From Kingdonia uniflora (taxonomy: Eukaryota; Streptophyta; Magnoliopsida; Ranunculales; Circaeasteraceae): 64,000 nucleotides of DNA. The stretch spans positions 992,001 through 1,056,000 of the forward strand of contig JACGCM010000012.1 of assembly GCA_014058105.1 (NCBI GenBank), written 5' to 3'. How positions within the stretch are numbered: the first letter of the stretch is position 1; the number at the start of each line of letters is the position of its first letter. Positions 9,866-20,921 of this stretch are shown in pieces. Below the pieces are notes generated by a model, which saw only the letters and a program-made list of their open reading frames with translations, was not told the origin of the DNA and did no database searches. Both the position numbers and the translations under genes were made by a program.

Positions 9866-12169
9866 TGCACTATTGGTGTCTGTTCCATTTCCTAAATCTC
9901 TCAGGTCTTTCTGTTTGTGGTGTCACTATCTTGTGGACATCATCAAGTATGTGTTGTGTCTTTTACTCTTACTGGCTATCTCCCCTTTTTGCACTTAGCT
10001 TATCGTAGCTTTGTATATGCATGTATGAAAATTATTTACGTGTTATATATTCATTTAATGCTTGAGTTACTTGGTATCACTTATTCGTCACGAGGTCCAA
10101 CTGTCCCTGACTCTAGGTGTAAGTAGAAATCGTGAGTGTAAATGCAGAGACTTCGTTACCGAACATTATGTGAGGATCTAACCTTTTGTTCCAGCGTTGA
10201 GAGTTATTAAATAAATTATTTCCCACAAAATCTCCTTTTATTTCTGATCTCATTATTTTATGCATTAGTCGATTGTTGGTGGTGATATTTAATTCAAGTT
10301 AAAATATTATAACATTTTCTCTACGTGATTTGAGACAAAACGAGATATTGTATAAGTCTTAGGACATGATTTTAGGCATTTTTATTTGCTCCTGTTTTGA
10401 CCTTTTAGCATCTAACCCAAATCGTTAATTCACTTGCTACCCGTTGAGCCTAAAATAAGTCATTTCTTTGTATTCGCCAAATTCGTATTTAAACCTTTTG
10501 TTCTGAGGACAGGAAGTGATAAAATCTGAAGGATAATGTGTGTATGAGTGTTGCTTATGAGAATTTTTTGTTACAACAAAGTGTAAATTCAAATAGTGCC
10601 AGAAGATGTGTTGATAACAAAAATGGAGGTGATAACAACAAAGTTTAAAAAAAAGGAAGGAGGTGTATTGATAATAAACAATGGAACTGGAAGTTATCTT
10701 TGTCCTCAGAATGCCAGCAAAACACCTATTCCATCACTAGCCAGCCTTTGCCTTCATGACAACCTTAAAAGTCCTAGTTGATTCTAAGTCTAATGCAATC
10801 GGTTTAGTGAAGATGATAGTTTGAAAATCTATGGTACTTAACTTTACACCACCAAAAACAATTAATATTCCTTCCATGAGATCTTTAACAAAATAGCGCC
10901 GCTTTCTTGGATTATGAATTTTTAACTTCATTACTCATAGTCATATTTCCTTAGAGTGATACCTAGTAAATTCTAAGTGACTTTGAGTGACCAACCATGA
11001 GAGGCCTAAGCTGAATCATATTTCTAATATAGTACTCTTCATATGCCTAATTGTCAGGACTTTGTTTGGACTACACACAAATACACCGAGTTCTTTTGCA
11101 TTATTTAGTTTATAGCTCAATAATATTCTATTTATCGTGTATCCGTTGTGCTTATAGATATGACTCTGTATATTTTGAGGGGGAGTGTGACTATTAGTCC
11201 TATCTTTTCTCTTTCTCCTTGTGTTTATCTGTGGTAACTAAGTGATTTTGGGTGAGTTTTTGCCTTGTTTCATCCATTTCCAAGCTGCAGTATATTTTTT
11301 TGAAATGATTATGTTTCGTTCGAACGACTTATAAAGTCGTTCGAGCGAGTTTCGGGTTTGGTTGTCTTCCCTGCGTCTGTTTGGTTATTTAAAAACAAAT
11401 TTGGTTTATTTTTTTTCTCACTATCTCCCTCTCTCAATTCCCCTTAGTTAATTACCACTCGAATCTCACTTCATTTGTTCTTGCCATTACCGTTCTACTT
11501 CCAATTTCATAGTTTGAGGTTCCAATTTCGTTCGTGTTCACGGAAGGTTCAACCTAGGGTTTCTACAACTTTGAATTCAAGGTTGGTTCTTCTTATCTCT
11601 CTCTTTTTCTCTCGCTTACTCTATGCGAGTTGGGTCCCATTGAATTCTCCTTTCGGTGTTAATCGGATTGCGCATTGGTTGTTGAATTTTGATTTGGGGT
11701 AACTGCTTATTGGTTTGTGCTATTACTACTGTTTGGATAACAATTGATTGGGTTGGAATTGCTTGTATTACTGGATTGTGAGGTTGTATTTTTATTGTTT
11801 GCAGGGGGTATTTTGTGTATGATTGCTTGGGTGCATTACTGAGTATAATTGGAGAAGAATTGGGGGATTGGAGTTTGGGTTGTTTACTGCAGGTTTTGGG
11901 TTATAATTGTGCTTGATTGGGTTCCCCTGTTTAACCATGTTGGTTAGGTTTGGGGTGGTGGTGGTGTTGTTTCTTACAAGTTGTGTGGTTGGAGTATTAC
12001 TGGCTACAGTAGGTATGATTTTCTTGATTGTTGGGTTATTGGATTGTAGAAATGCTTGGGTTTGAGGGTGTGGAGCTTTGGGTTTGTTTCTTACAGGTAT
12101 TGGGTTGGTTATACACCGTTGATTGTTGCTTAGGTAGTTATTTGCGGACAGCTTTTCGTCTTTGTTCAA
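9866..12169 (+). other. Region between pol and ORF3 of Sirevirus-like element
   Basis: About 2.3 kb with no convincing coding frame. From about 11310 it takes on promoter-like character, described separately. From 11475 to 12169 it reads like a transcribed leader: pyrimidine-rich, then GT-rich, with several possible AG acceptor sites (for example after TTTGCAGG near 11800) before the ATG at 12170. In Sireviruses the third ORF is thought to be made from a spliced or subgenomic RNA; that use here is inference. Confidence 0.5.
11319..11392 (+). promoter_or_regulatory. Internal palindrome pair plus TATA-like box
   Basis: Two palindrome cores, TTCGAA at 11319 and TTCGAG at 11340, are 21 bp apart, the spacing of the LTR arrays. 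A TATTTAA box follows at 11386-11392, then a pyrimidine-rich stretch, as in the LTR after its array. The unit lies about 780 bp upstream of ORF3. It looks like a small internal copy of the LTR promoter layout. Confidence 0.55.
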
Positions 12170-13333
12170 ATGGCACCAAAGCAACGAGTCGAAAACAAGA
12201 GGCCACGCCTCGACGATACAGGTATTATTGATGGCCAGAGTATTGGTGATAACCCGGTACATTGGGCCACTGAAAAAGGCTTTAAAGATCGCCCAATTTT
12301 GAAAGAACAAGTTGTCGACATCAAAAGTGTTTCTGAAGTTAATGAAGGCTATGCACGGGTGTTTTTAAAATTTAAAACAAGAAATTGGACCAAGATTCTT
12401 ACTCCTTCTGGAAAGGTATATCCGAGGATTGTTCGATTGTTCTATGCTTCTCTGCGACTTGAGCATATCCGTAATCTGTCTAGTCAAACTTTCTCCATCA
12501 TTATTGATGGCACCGAGTATAAAGTCACTAAGGACTGTCTCTACACTATTTTGGGGTTCAGTCCCTCTCAGTACATTGCATTTCCGAGGTGTATTTGGCC
12601 AACATCATATTATCCCTAGCCTGCTGCTACTTTTAAGGGGGAGTTTGATGAGGATGGGGTTCCTATTCTTCTTGAGCTGCATACTATGGTTATTGACATC
12701 AAGGCTCAGCAGAGTCTATATACTAGATCGGGTATTGTTTCCCGAAAGATGTTAGATGATGAGTCTCGCCTCGTACATAGCATAACTATTGCGAATATCA
12801 TTCCGCGATCTCAAAAGAATGAACTCTTTGAGTGGATCAAGGTTTTTCTCTATACCTTCAAGAATGATAATTAGATAGATCTACCTAATATCATCATTAA
12901 GAAGATGATTGATGAAAGCACCAAAACGGTGACTCGGAGTTCATTACCATTTGCTTGACTTGTTATGGCAATTCTTACTGCTGCTGGCTACAAGGTGTTT
13001 CCTAATGAACCTGAGGATACCAAAACTAAAAAATTAGATGCGAGTAATTGTCATAAGAGTGCATCTCATCTTCCTCCGGTGCTACCTTCTGGACGTGCTC
13101 TTCCAGGTGAGAACATAGGTTCTTCTAGCTCAGTTGCACAGCCTCAGGATGTGTTTTCTCTTTAGAGTATTGGGAGCATGCTTAAGACCTTATCTGTAGA
13201 TATGGGGATGGTAACAACCAGGTTGGGTGTTATTGAGGGACGACTGGGGACTATTGAGACAAAGATTAGGGGTCTTCGTTCGATCCAGGAGCTACAGGAG
13301 TTTAAGTACGATTCTGATTCTGGAGATGCCTGA
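12170..13333 (+). pseudogene. Sirevirus-like third ORF (envelope-like/transposon protein)
   Basis: One frame runs from the ATG at 12170 (MAPKQRVENKRPRLDD) to the TGA at 13331, interrupted by stops at 12617, 12872, near 12957 and 13163. The start is basic and nuclear-localisation-like. The central part (VRLFYASLRL, SQTFSIIIDGTEYKVT, LYTILGFSPSQY) resembles the 'putative plant transposon protein' domain found in extra ORFs of Sireviruses. The C-terminus (GSMLKTLSVDMGMVTTRLGV then IEGRL) has a heptad pattern suggesting a coiled coil. No signal peptide or membrane segment is evident, so 'envelope-like' is only the traditional label. Confidence 0.65.
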
Positions 13334-13903
13334 CAACACAGGGTGACTTCGCTAAACTTCTGTCTTCGCATCTGTTCTCCATTTTGGTTTCTTTTCTCTA
13401 GTTCTTTTTTGGGACTTTCTTGTTTTGAGAACACGTAAGATAGGAGTCTTTGTACTAACTTTACCAGTTTATCTAGTACTACCTTTTGTTTATCTATTTA
13501 TCAGATGTATCTAATTTCTTTTCTTTCAGATAGTTGATTGTAGTTGTTTGATTGCTTCTTCCATGACAAAAAGGGAGAGAAACAAATTTACATAACTGGT
13601 TTGCAAATGCTTCTCTGGATTTATCTATTTATGTTTTTTTTTTTATGATTATATTCTAAGTTCTTTTATTCACATGTATCAAAAACGAGTTTGCTGAGTG
13701 TGCAGATATTTAGTAACACACTATCTGATGAGAATAGGGTTGAACGAAGATATAATTCATATAAGAGGTCCAGAGATTGAACCTGTTCAAGAAAGGGGTG
13801 GTGTCTTTCTAAAGTCTAGACTCACTTTATAGTTGGGAAGTACTACAGAGTCGTGTGTTCGTCTTAGTTTCTATTTGTCACGAAATGAACCAAAGGGGGA
13901 GAT

Positions 13904-14942
13904 TGAAAGGTTTTATTTGTCTCATTTCGTATTTGTAGAGTCTCGTGGTTGTCTCAGTCGAAGACACTGACAAAATACAGATCACTGGACAGAAGGTAAG
14001 TAGAACTCACTGATAAAGGGAAGGGCTTTTATATGTAATTATCATTCGAACGAGTTTTCTTGCCGTTCGAACGAGTTGACATGTCCCCTGGAAATTTGTC
14101 CCCTAAACAATTTTCGCTCGAGCGAGTTTTATTGTCGTTCGAACGAGTTGACATATCCCCTGGAAATTTGGCCCATAGACAATTTTTGTTCGAACGAGTT
14201 GACATGTCCCCTAGAAATTTGGCCCATAGATAATTGTTGTTCGAACGAGCATTCTTGTCGTTCGAACAAATTGTCAACTTTTTAGGGTTTTAGACAAAAT
14301 TAGTCGTAAGTCGTTCGAACGACATTAGGTCTCGTTCGAACGATTCTCGAGAGAAATTGGTTTACTATTTAAGCAAACCCTATTTCTTTTTTTCTTCCGC
14401 TTTTTTTAATTTTGGAAAAATGTTTATTTTACGAAATTCTCCAACTTCTTTATCAGAGAGTGTGAATTTAATATCAATCAAGCATCTTCTAATCCTGAGA
14501 TTGACGTTGAGTTAGTTTTACAATACTTTCTACATATTATTCAAGAGTGATTCTTGGTGTGAGATAAATAAGGCCGGTTGCGAGAACATAAGAAGATTTT
14601 TAGTATGAGGACAAGTAGGGTTATTGCGATAACAAAAGAAGATTGGGCGTAAAGCTTTAGTCAGAAAATAGATAATCATGAGACGAGGTTATCAAGCCTG
14701 TAAGTATAATTTAGATTAAAAACTTTTTTTGATTAGGAGATTTTTGGTTATCGATTTTATCGACAACGACCTGTGGTTTTTCTTCCGTATAAGGAGTTTC
14801 CACAGGGTGAACAATTGCTTGTGTCTTTTAATTCTTTGTCTTCACTTTTGATTATTTATGTTTAATCCTAGATCATTGATTAATAGGAATTATTCTGACC
14901 TAATTTATTGAAATACATTAAATACGAGCATATAAAATTATA
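13904..14942 (+). repeat. Sirevirus-like 3' LTR
   Basis: It begins TGAAAGGTTT right after a purine-rich tract (AAAGGGGGAGAT) that would prime plus-strand synthesis. It matches the 5' LTR throughout. Palindrome cores start at 14045, 14066, 14117, 14138, 14189, 14240, 14261, 14314 and 14335 (spacings 21, 51, 21, 51, 51, 21, 53, 21), one with CTCGAG in place of TTCGAA. The end, AAAATTATA, differs slightly from the 5' LTR. The target duplication GTTCG follows. Confidence 0.9.
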
Positions 14943-15292
14943 GTTCGAATCACTCTGGGTTCCAGAAGACCAATTTGTTATGTCTAAGTTTTCAAGCTTA
15001 ATTGAGCCAGTCGTTCAAATGACCTATCGCAACAAGTTCTTATTTTAGTGCGTTTAAGGTCATATTTGTCCTATTTTGTACCTAGGAAACTTGTAACCTT
15101 CATAAAAAGGCAATGTTAGGCAAGATGAAAGGATTCAAGTTTGTTAGCTAGAACTTAAGGTTTGAAAGAGGAATTCGATTGTAATCAAAATCAATTGAAT
15201 AATTGAAGCTCTTAGTGAGAAATTATCCTGCCAAATCATTTGTATCCATTTATTTTTCATTACAAGTTAATCTCTAATTTGATTATGGATTA

Positions 15293-16928
15293 AGTGGTAT
15301 CAGATTTTTTTATTACGATTCACGAAGGTGTTGGTTTATGGTCCCTACACGTAACCAACACAAGCAAACGAAGGAGAACCTTGTGAGTCCATTGAAGATT
15401 CACAAAAAACCTAACTCAAAGAACAACGAGAATTCGTAAATGGGTGTTTCCAAAGATAGGCTCACAAAACTTGAAAATATAGTTTCTAGCCTAACTGCTA
15501 CTCTAGAGGAGTTTGTAGAGTAATTATACCTCGTGAACCTCGCTAAAGCATCTACATCGACGAAGCAATAAAAGTACAAGAAAATGAAAGGAGTTACAGA
15601 GGAGGAGAGAGACAAGGTTAACGTAGAGGAAGATATATATTCTAGTGGTACCAATCGAATCCGTAGAAGAAAGATCAGTTATTGGTAAGTCCCTGAATCT
15701 TATGCGTAATCTTCGTATTGACTTTAAAATTAAAATTCTAGTATTCGACGGGTCAATCGATGCTGAGAAATTAGATAACTAGTTAAATAGGATAGAGACC
15801 TACTTTTTAGTTTATGAATATTCAAATGCTCAAAAAATATATTTTCTGACATTGAAATTTGTAAGTTATGCACTCACATGGTGGAAGTCGTATAAAAAAC
15901 GTCACGTTGTAGAAAGCTTGAGTTAGAAAAAATTCAAGGTATTGGTGAGGAAGCAATTTTATCATATTGGGTATGAGCAAGAGAGATGGTTCAAATGGTA
16001 TCATTTATGCCAAAAGCATGGGTAATCCATACAAGAGTTCACTACGGAGTTTCATAACCAATTAAGCTTTGATTTTTGACATCGATGTGGACGAATATAA
16101 GGTGCTCATGAAGTACACGAGGGGTTTGTCAGAGTTCATTAGAAGGGAGTTGAAGCTCTCTACTGTGGCCAATATTGAAAACGTTATCTTGAAGGTAAAT
16201 ACTTAAAGAGTGATAAGAAAGATGACAAAAATAAGTTGGGGTACAAGTCCAGTTGGAAGAATGAGCACAAAAGGGAGTCCAAAGAAGAGGGGTCTTTGTC
16301 CAAGAGAAATTATTGTAATCATTATAAGGCAAATGGGCATATTTCAGATAAATGTTGAAAACTTCACCCAGAGTTTATGCCGAAGGAGGAGAAGAACAAA
16401 AGAGAGAAGTGTGCACTGGCCGCAATGATTGTTGATCTTCTAGATTTAGATAAACCAAATCCTAATCATACTCATATGTTTAAGCAAACTATGGCTACCA
16501 AGGAGGCGAATCGGGGTAAACTTTTTCATGTCAATATTCAGATGAAGCAGAGCTTAGTAAAGGCCATCATTGATCTGGGTACTCGAAAAAACTTAATTTA
16601 TGAGGTATTGGTGAAGAATATGGATTTAGCTACTACGGCTCATCCTAAGCCGTATGGTTTGGGGTGGATTTAGAAAAACGCAGAGTTGAAGATCACGAAA
16701 TAGTGTACGGTCAAGTTTGCGATTACTAAATTTTGTATTGACGAGGTGACGTGTGAGGTAGTTTATTTAGATGTGTATCATGTCATCTTGGGTAACCCTT
16801 ATCTTTGGGACTAAGATGCAATCCATTACCGTAGAGCTCGCAAGTATCGTCTTGTGAAAGAGGGAAAAGAGTTTCATATCAATGCTTATAAGGAGCATGT
16901 CACCACAAATAATTTAGTAACTGTGACT
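15293..16928 (+). pseudogene. gypsy-1 gag and protease remnant
   Basis: Starts with the primer site AGTGGTATCAGA. Gag sequence follows with many stops and frameshifts (LNLMRNLRIDFKIKILVFDG near 15693, then a retrotrans_gag-like stretch with TWWKSYKKRH and QEFTTEF). A degenerate zinc knuckle near 16312-16356 reads CNHYKANGHISDKC, with the second cysteine changed to tyrosine. A protease-like piece (KAIIDLGTRKNLIYEVL, near 16560) has lost the D-T/S-G active-site form. The sequence is interrupted at about 16929 and resumes at 20922. Confidence 0.8.
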
Positions 16929-17107
16929 CAGCTACAGGAAATAGTACTTTTAATAACACAAATTTTAAAGCATATATATAGAATGTTATTAAAAATTAAA
17001 TTTATAGCATATTTTACATGAATGCTATCGTAGCCTTTTTATATATATATCTTATCTTTGGTTTTCTTGGTTGCTGGAGTTGGCTTCAGAGACAAAACTC
17101 TTGACTT

Positions 17108-17169
17108 TTGACTCTTCACCCTTCACCCTTCACCCTTCACCCTTCATCTATCGATAGGTGAAGAGTCAA
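17108..17169. repeat. Hairpin with CCCTTCA tandem repeat
   Basis: A perfect 13-bp inverted repeat, TTGACTCTTCACC (17108-17120) and GGTGAAGAGTCAA (17157-17169), encloses about four tandem copies of CCCTTCA. The transcript or single strand could fold into a stem-loop. It lies near the left end of the CACTA-like element. Confidence 0.7.
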
Positions 17170-17552
17170 ATTTCTAGCAACCTGCCTTATTAAATTTTGC
17201 TTCAATTTACTGCAATGTCGAATTGCTATTATGCCTTAATAAGAAATTTAAGCTTAGATGATATGTTAATTTCTCTTCTCATAACTGATTAAATTTCTAG
17301 ATCGATTTGGGTTTCTCCTGCGATATGCTGATTTGATGTCCTCTGATTTACTTTGCATAAATGGTACTTTTTTTTCTCTCTCTCTCTCTTTCTCATAACA
17401 CCAAGTAATTGAAAGAGATGATATCTCAAGAACTGAGAATGATTCTTTGTTGTATTTTGAAGTAGAATAATCAGTACAAATAATTTAGTTATTTTTAGGA
17501 GATTATGTATAATTAAAATTAGGGTTTTTTGTTTGGTTATTGAATTTGTAGA

Positions 17553-19120
17553 TGAATCATGCCTATATCAATCGTCGAGTTCACATTGTGAACTTCTCAA
17601 GATCAAAAGAGGGGTTGAAGTAAGTACAAATCTCCAAACTCAATTTTCTCCCTTGCTAAATTCTTTAATGCAAGTTGATTGAATTCATGTATAAGTGGTA
17701 ATTTCTTTTTAAGTCTTTTTGTGCTATACATTGCCTTTAATTTGCCATTTTTAGCAGTATTTGTTTTGGTTGATCTTAGTTTCTGTCTATAGTGATGCAA
17801 TGCAAGTTAACAAACTAGTAAAAATGAAAAAGTATGGATACTAGTTCTTCAAAAAAATTTACTCATTGACATAACTTGTGGTCCATTATGTTATATCATG
17901 GTAGTACTATATCCTATAATGCTATTGCAAAGATCGTGGTTTCATGTCTTATTGTAAAACTAATTTGGGTTTTAAATATTGCAATTAACTTAAATGAACC
18001 TTTCTTAATGGTTAAGGAGATCCTGGGGTGTGGAAACTATTAATATTTGATACGCAGAAACCATCTTATAATCAGCTCATGTTGTCTCGTAAATCAGATT
18101 TAACATGTGTTTATGACATTAACATATACTTTGAAATGTATGATACACATTTTCCTTCACATGTAAATGATGGCTTGTTGCTATGTAGGGCCTACCAACT
18201 ATGAACTAACGCTTACATTTTTCAAAGTTGTAAGAAGGATAGCTCGTTGTTCATTCCAACAAGGAGATCTACCTGTTCGGGGGAGGTATTAAAAGTACTC
18301 GTTCATTATCCTCTTTGTTTTTTTCTTCTTCATAGATTCGGGTTTATAACAGAGTAAGAGTTACTAAAGAATCCCTATGCAATAGTCTCATGATATCTTA
18401 TGTATCTAGAATAACAAGACCAACTTTGTTAATTAGTCCAAAAAGATGTGGGTATAATGCTAGGCAAAATGTTTCCCAAACATAGCTACGTGTTGTCATA
18501 GTGTGGTTGATTTCGTTGCGAAGCAATCTTAGTTACCAAGAACATGAGTGATACATATACATTTGAAGTGAGTAATAGAATTTAAAAGCTGTAGAAATGC
18601 ATATAGAAGTCACCAGAAAGTCATCGCAAAGTATCGAAAAAGTATATATTAGGCGTTGGCATTGCCTCACATTTCCAGAAGACGGGTTTCACTATTCCAG
18701 CACCCATAATAATGTTTAGTTCCTCCAGAATATCTCCATTTTATGCTTTTCATTTGCCTTAAACATCCTAGTGACTACCCAAGTAAACTGATTTTTAAAT
18801 TTTCTGCTATAAAGAGATATCAACTTAGCCTTATCTAATGAATCGACCGATAAGCAATAAAGAAACTCAAAAATATTCGGTGTTCTCCTCTATCCCAAGA
18901 ACTTTAAAAATATCATCTTGAGTTTGACGGTAAGTACCAAAGATCACCCTCATGATTTATTTTGTATAACCTATTTTCTTTACCTTTACATGAGAAGCAC
19001 GTACCCTTAAAAAAACCATGAGAAGCATATGGTCTGACTTATGTTAGTGTTGCCTTGGTTGATAGTTGCTTCACTATTTCATATTTTACGATTTCTTCTT
19101 TGATTTGTGTTTCAAAAACA
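17553..19120. other. Interior of CACTA-like element, no gene recognised
   Basis: Mostly AT-rich DNA without a convincing frame. A short open stretch at 17553-17609 starting ATGAATCATGCC ends near a GTAAGTAC-type donor and could be an exon scrap taken up by the transposon, but I do not recognise the protein. The rest shows no family features. Confidence 0.4.
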
Positions 19121-19149
19121 AAAAAAAATGATAAATCTAAAGAGGAATT

Positions 19150-19530
19150 CCCAAATAAAGGGGAAAGTAATGCCCAAATAAAGGAAAACTACAAGCTGGC
19201 CTCTTTTCGCCAAAATGGGAATCCTCCAAAGTTCCATTCGGCTTTAATGAAGGGTCATAACCTTAGTGTCGCATACATACCCATCTCGTGGATCAACTTA
19301 ATAAATTTCGCCAAATCGTAATTTCCTACCCTTGTACAGGCTCATGAATGTTCCAGAACAGATAAGTTTGGATGAGATTAATCCCTCCATGCTTAGCTTT
19401 GTTCAAAATTTTGGGCCACATATCAGGTGTACTGCGGGGATAATGGATGGACCCTGAGAAAAGAAGCTCTCTCTTGCCATGAACAACCAACGATCTTCCG
19501 CCGTAAGTTACTCCCACATATAATGAGAAG
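19150..19530 (-). pseudogene. Captured beta-galactosidase (GH35) fragment
   Basis: On the minus strand, [20 protein letters not shown] then [32 protein letters not shown] (19529 down to about 19330) match the N-terminal part of plant family-35 beta-galactosidases. After a small deletion or frameshift the next part follows: NYDLAKFIKLIHEMGMYATL, then a stop, then PFIKAEWNFGGFPFW. This covers the region just before the first catalytic segment. The host exons appear joined without an intron. Plant beta-galactosidases are cell-wall enzymes of 700-900 residues; only about 120 residues are present, so it is a non-functional gene scrap inside a DNA transposon. Confidence 0.8.
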
Positions 19531-20267
19531 CAACTGAGACAACCCACAAAATTATGTAAGATCTATATAAAAGGGTGTGTATAACTGGTTCTTAGTAACC
19601 CAGAGACGCACCTTTAGCACATCTTTTTGAATTATGAAAAGGGTTGGTAGTAAGACTTTCTTGTGGCAAAATGTAACTTTGACTTCTCCTAAAGGGCGAA
19701 ACAGAGATACTTATACTAAAAGTGAATTGAAGATTTCTTCACACATTGGATAACCAACGCCCCACAAATTCCATTGTATTTTACTTTGAAAGAATGTCAA
19801 TATATCCAAAGGTGCAATTTTTTCATCTCTTCTTTTAATGTATTTTTACAACTAATGCACAAGTCTTACTGACATTCTTTATTTTTGTGTAGGTTAGACA
19901 ATCGATATTGTTATAACCAATTTGATAGAATGGGTCTAAAGATATTGTTATATCTACATTCATAGAGGTACCTTCAATTTTGTTTGTAGTGTTGTTTTTC
20001 CACATATAGTAAATATCGATCGATGATGATTATAGTATTTTTTTTTTCATAGTTGATTGTGATAATATGTGGTGAATCGGTTTAAAAATATCTTCTTTAG
20101 ATAATTGGGTATTATTTCAGTGTATGTGTGCACCTGTCTATTTTTTGGTTACTTGATGTAAATAGAGAGTTTGGAATTTTATTAAGTATTAGTTATTGAA
20201 GTTTTTCGAGTTATTAGTTATCTTCTACAACGTTAAGTACTTATATGAGTTGTACTTGAATGTTGGT

Positions 20268-20338
20268 GGATTTATGGCTTAAATCGGTAAGAGCACTCAT
20301 AGTTTGAGAAAATGATGGTTCGAATCCATCTGGATCCG
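20268..20338 (+). pseudogene. tRNA-like sequence with A and B boxes
   Basis: A 71-nt stretch fits much of the tRNA cloverleaf: acceptor stem GGATTTA with TGGATCC (two G-U pairs), D stem GCTT with GAGC, and a perfect T arm GATGG TTCGAAT CCATC. The B box GGTTCGAATCC is consensus and an A-box-like TGGCTTAAATCGG is present. The anticodon stem does not pair properly, so it is not a normal tRNA gene. It may be a decayed tRNA or the head of a tRNA-derived SINE. Confidence 0.4.
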
Positions 20339-20921
20339 CTTGATTATAATAACATAAATAAAAGTATTACAAATTTTTGTATTGATTATTATTTTTTGCA
20401 TAATATATTGTAAAATACCTGTAAAATGGAAAATATTTATGTAGGGGATATATGATGGTGTTTACAAATACTATTATAAGTAGACGATAATGTTTACTAA
20501 ACGCTATTGAAAGAGTTTCAATAGCACAAAGCAAATGTTATTTATTGTCGATTTGAAATAACATTCAGTAAATGTTATATTAAGTAAATAATAGCAAGCA
20601 GTAAACGCTGTTAAAAATGCTTTTACTAGCATGCAGAAAAAAGTTATTATAAAAAGGATAGCATTGCATATTATAGCATACAAAAAATGTTATCTTAACC
20701 TTTCCATAGAAGTTTTTGACTGCTATTATAAGCAAACAATAGCTTTCAACAACTGTTGTTAAAAAGTTTAAAATAGCATTCTTAGAATGTTATGCTTTCA
20801 TAGCATTCGTAAAAACGCTATTGAAAAAAGGATAGCAACGCATAATAGAGCGGACGAAAAATGTTATCGTAGCTTTTCATAGAGGTTTTCGGATGCTATT
20901 ATGTGTCTTTTTTTTGTAGAG

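Larger units (their letters stand above)
5145..14942 (+). mobile_element. Sirevirus-like Ty1/copia element
   Basis: A 9.8-kb copia element bounded by LTRs of 1052 and 1039 bp and by a perfect 5-bp target duplication, GTTCG (5140-5144 and 14943-14947). It has a tRNA-Met-type primer site, a gag with DUF4219/UBN2-like start and CCHC knuckle, integrase C-terminal half, reverse transcriptase with YVDD, RNase H, a long region after pol, and a third ORF. Long LTRs, an extra ORF after pol and palindrome arrays fit the Sirevirus lineage. Protease and the integrase N-terminal half are deleted, and every ORF has stops, so it is dead. It inserted into the 5' LTR of gypsy-1. Confidence 0.9.
4889..15292 (+). 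repeat. gypsy-1 5' LTR, split by insertion
   Basis: The LTR consists of 4889-5144 and 14948-15292, together about 601 bp, against 621 bp for the 3' LTR (23945-24565). The halves join across the 5-bp duplication GTTCG left by the inserted copia element. The primer-binding site AGTGGTATCAGA follows at 15293. TTCGAA-type cores start at 4938, 4959, 5029, 5050, 5120 and 5141, with spacings of 21, 70, 21, 70 and 21 bp. Confidence 0.85.
16929..20921. mobile_element. CACTA-like DNA transposon in gypsy-1
   Basis: Comparison with the sister element gypsy-B shows that gypsy-1 is interrupted here (ACTCAG resumes with AAAGAAATTGGTTAATG). The left end reads CAGCTACAGGAAATAG and the reverse complement of the right end reads CTCTACAAAAAAAAGACAC, both close to the CACTACA ends of plant CACTA elements. 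Both ends are rich in short subterminal motifs (AATAGC, GCTATT and variants), densest at 20500-20900. No transposase frame is recognisable, so it is non-autonomous. It carries a beta-galactosidase fragment and a tRNA-like sequence. Exact ends and target duplication are uncertain. Confidence 0.6.

Noticed and set aside
11792..12310. 172-codon minus-strand frame in the Sirevirus-like element
   Set aside because: Asn/Pro/Thr-rich translation of the GT-rich leader; antisense to ORF3 and without domain features.
20268..20338. Functional tRNA gene
   Set aside because: The anticodon stem does not form, so the anticodon cannot be assigned.
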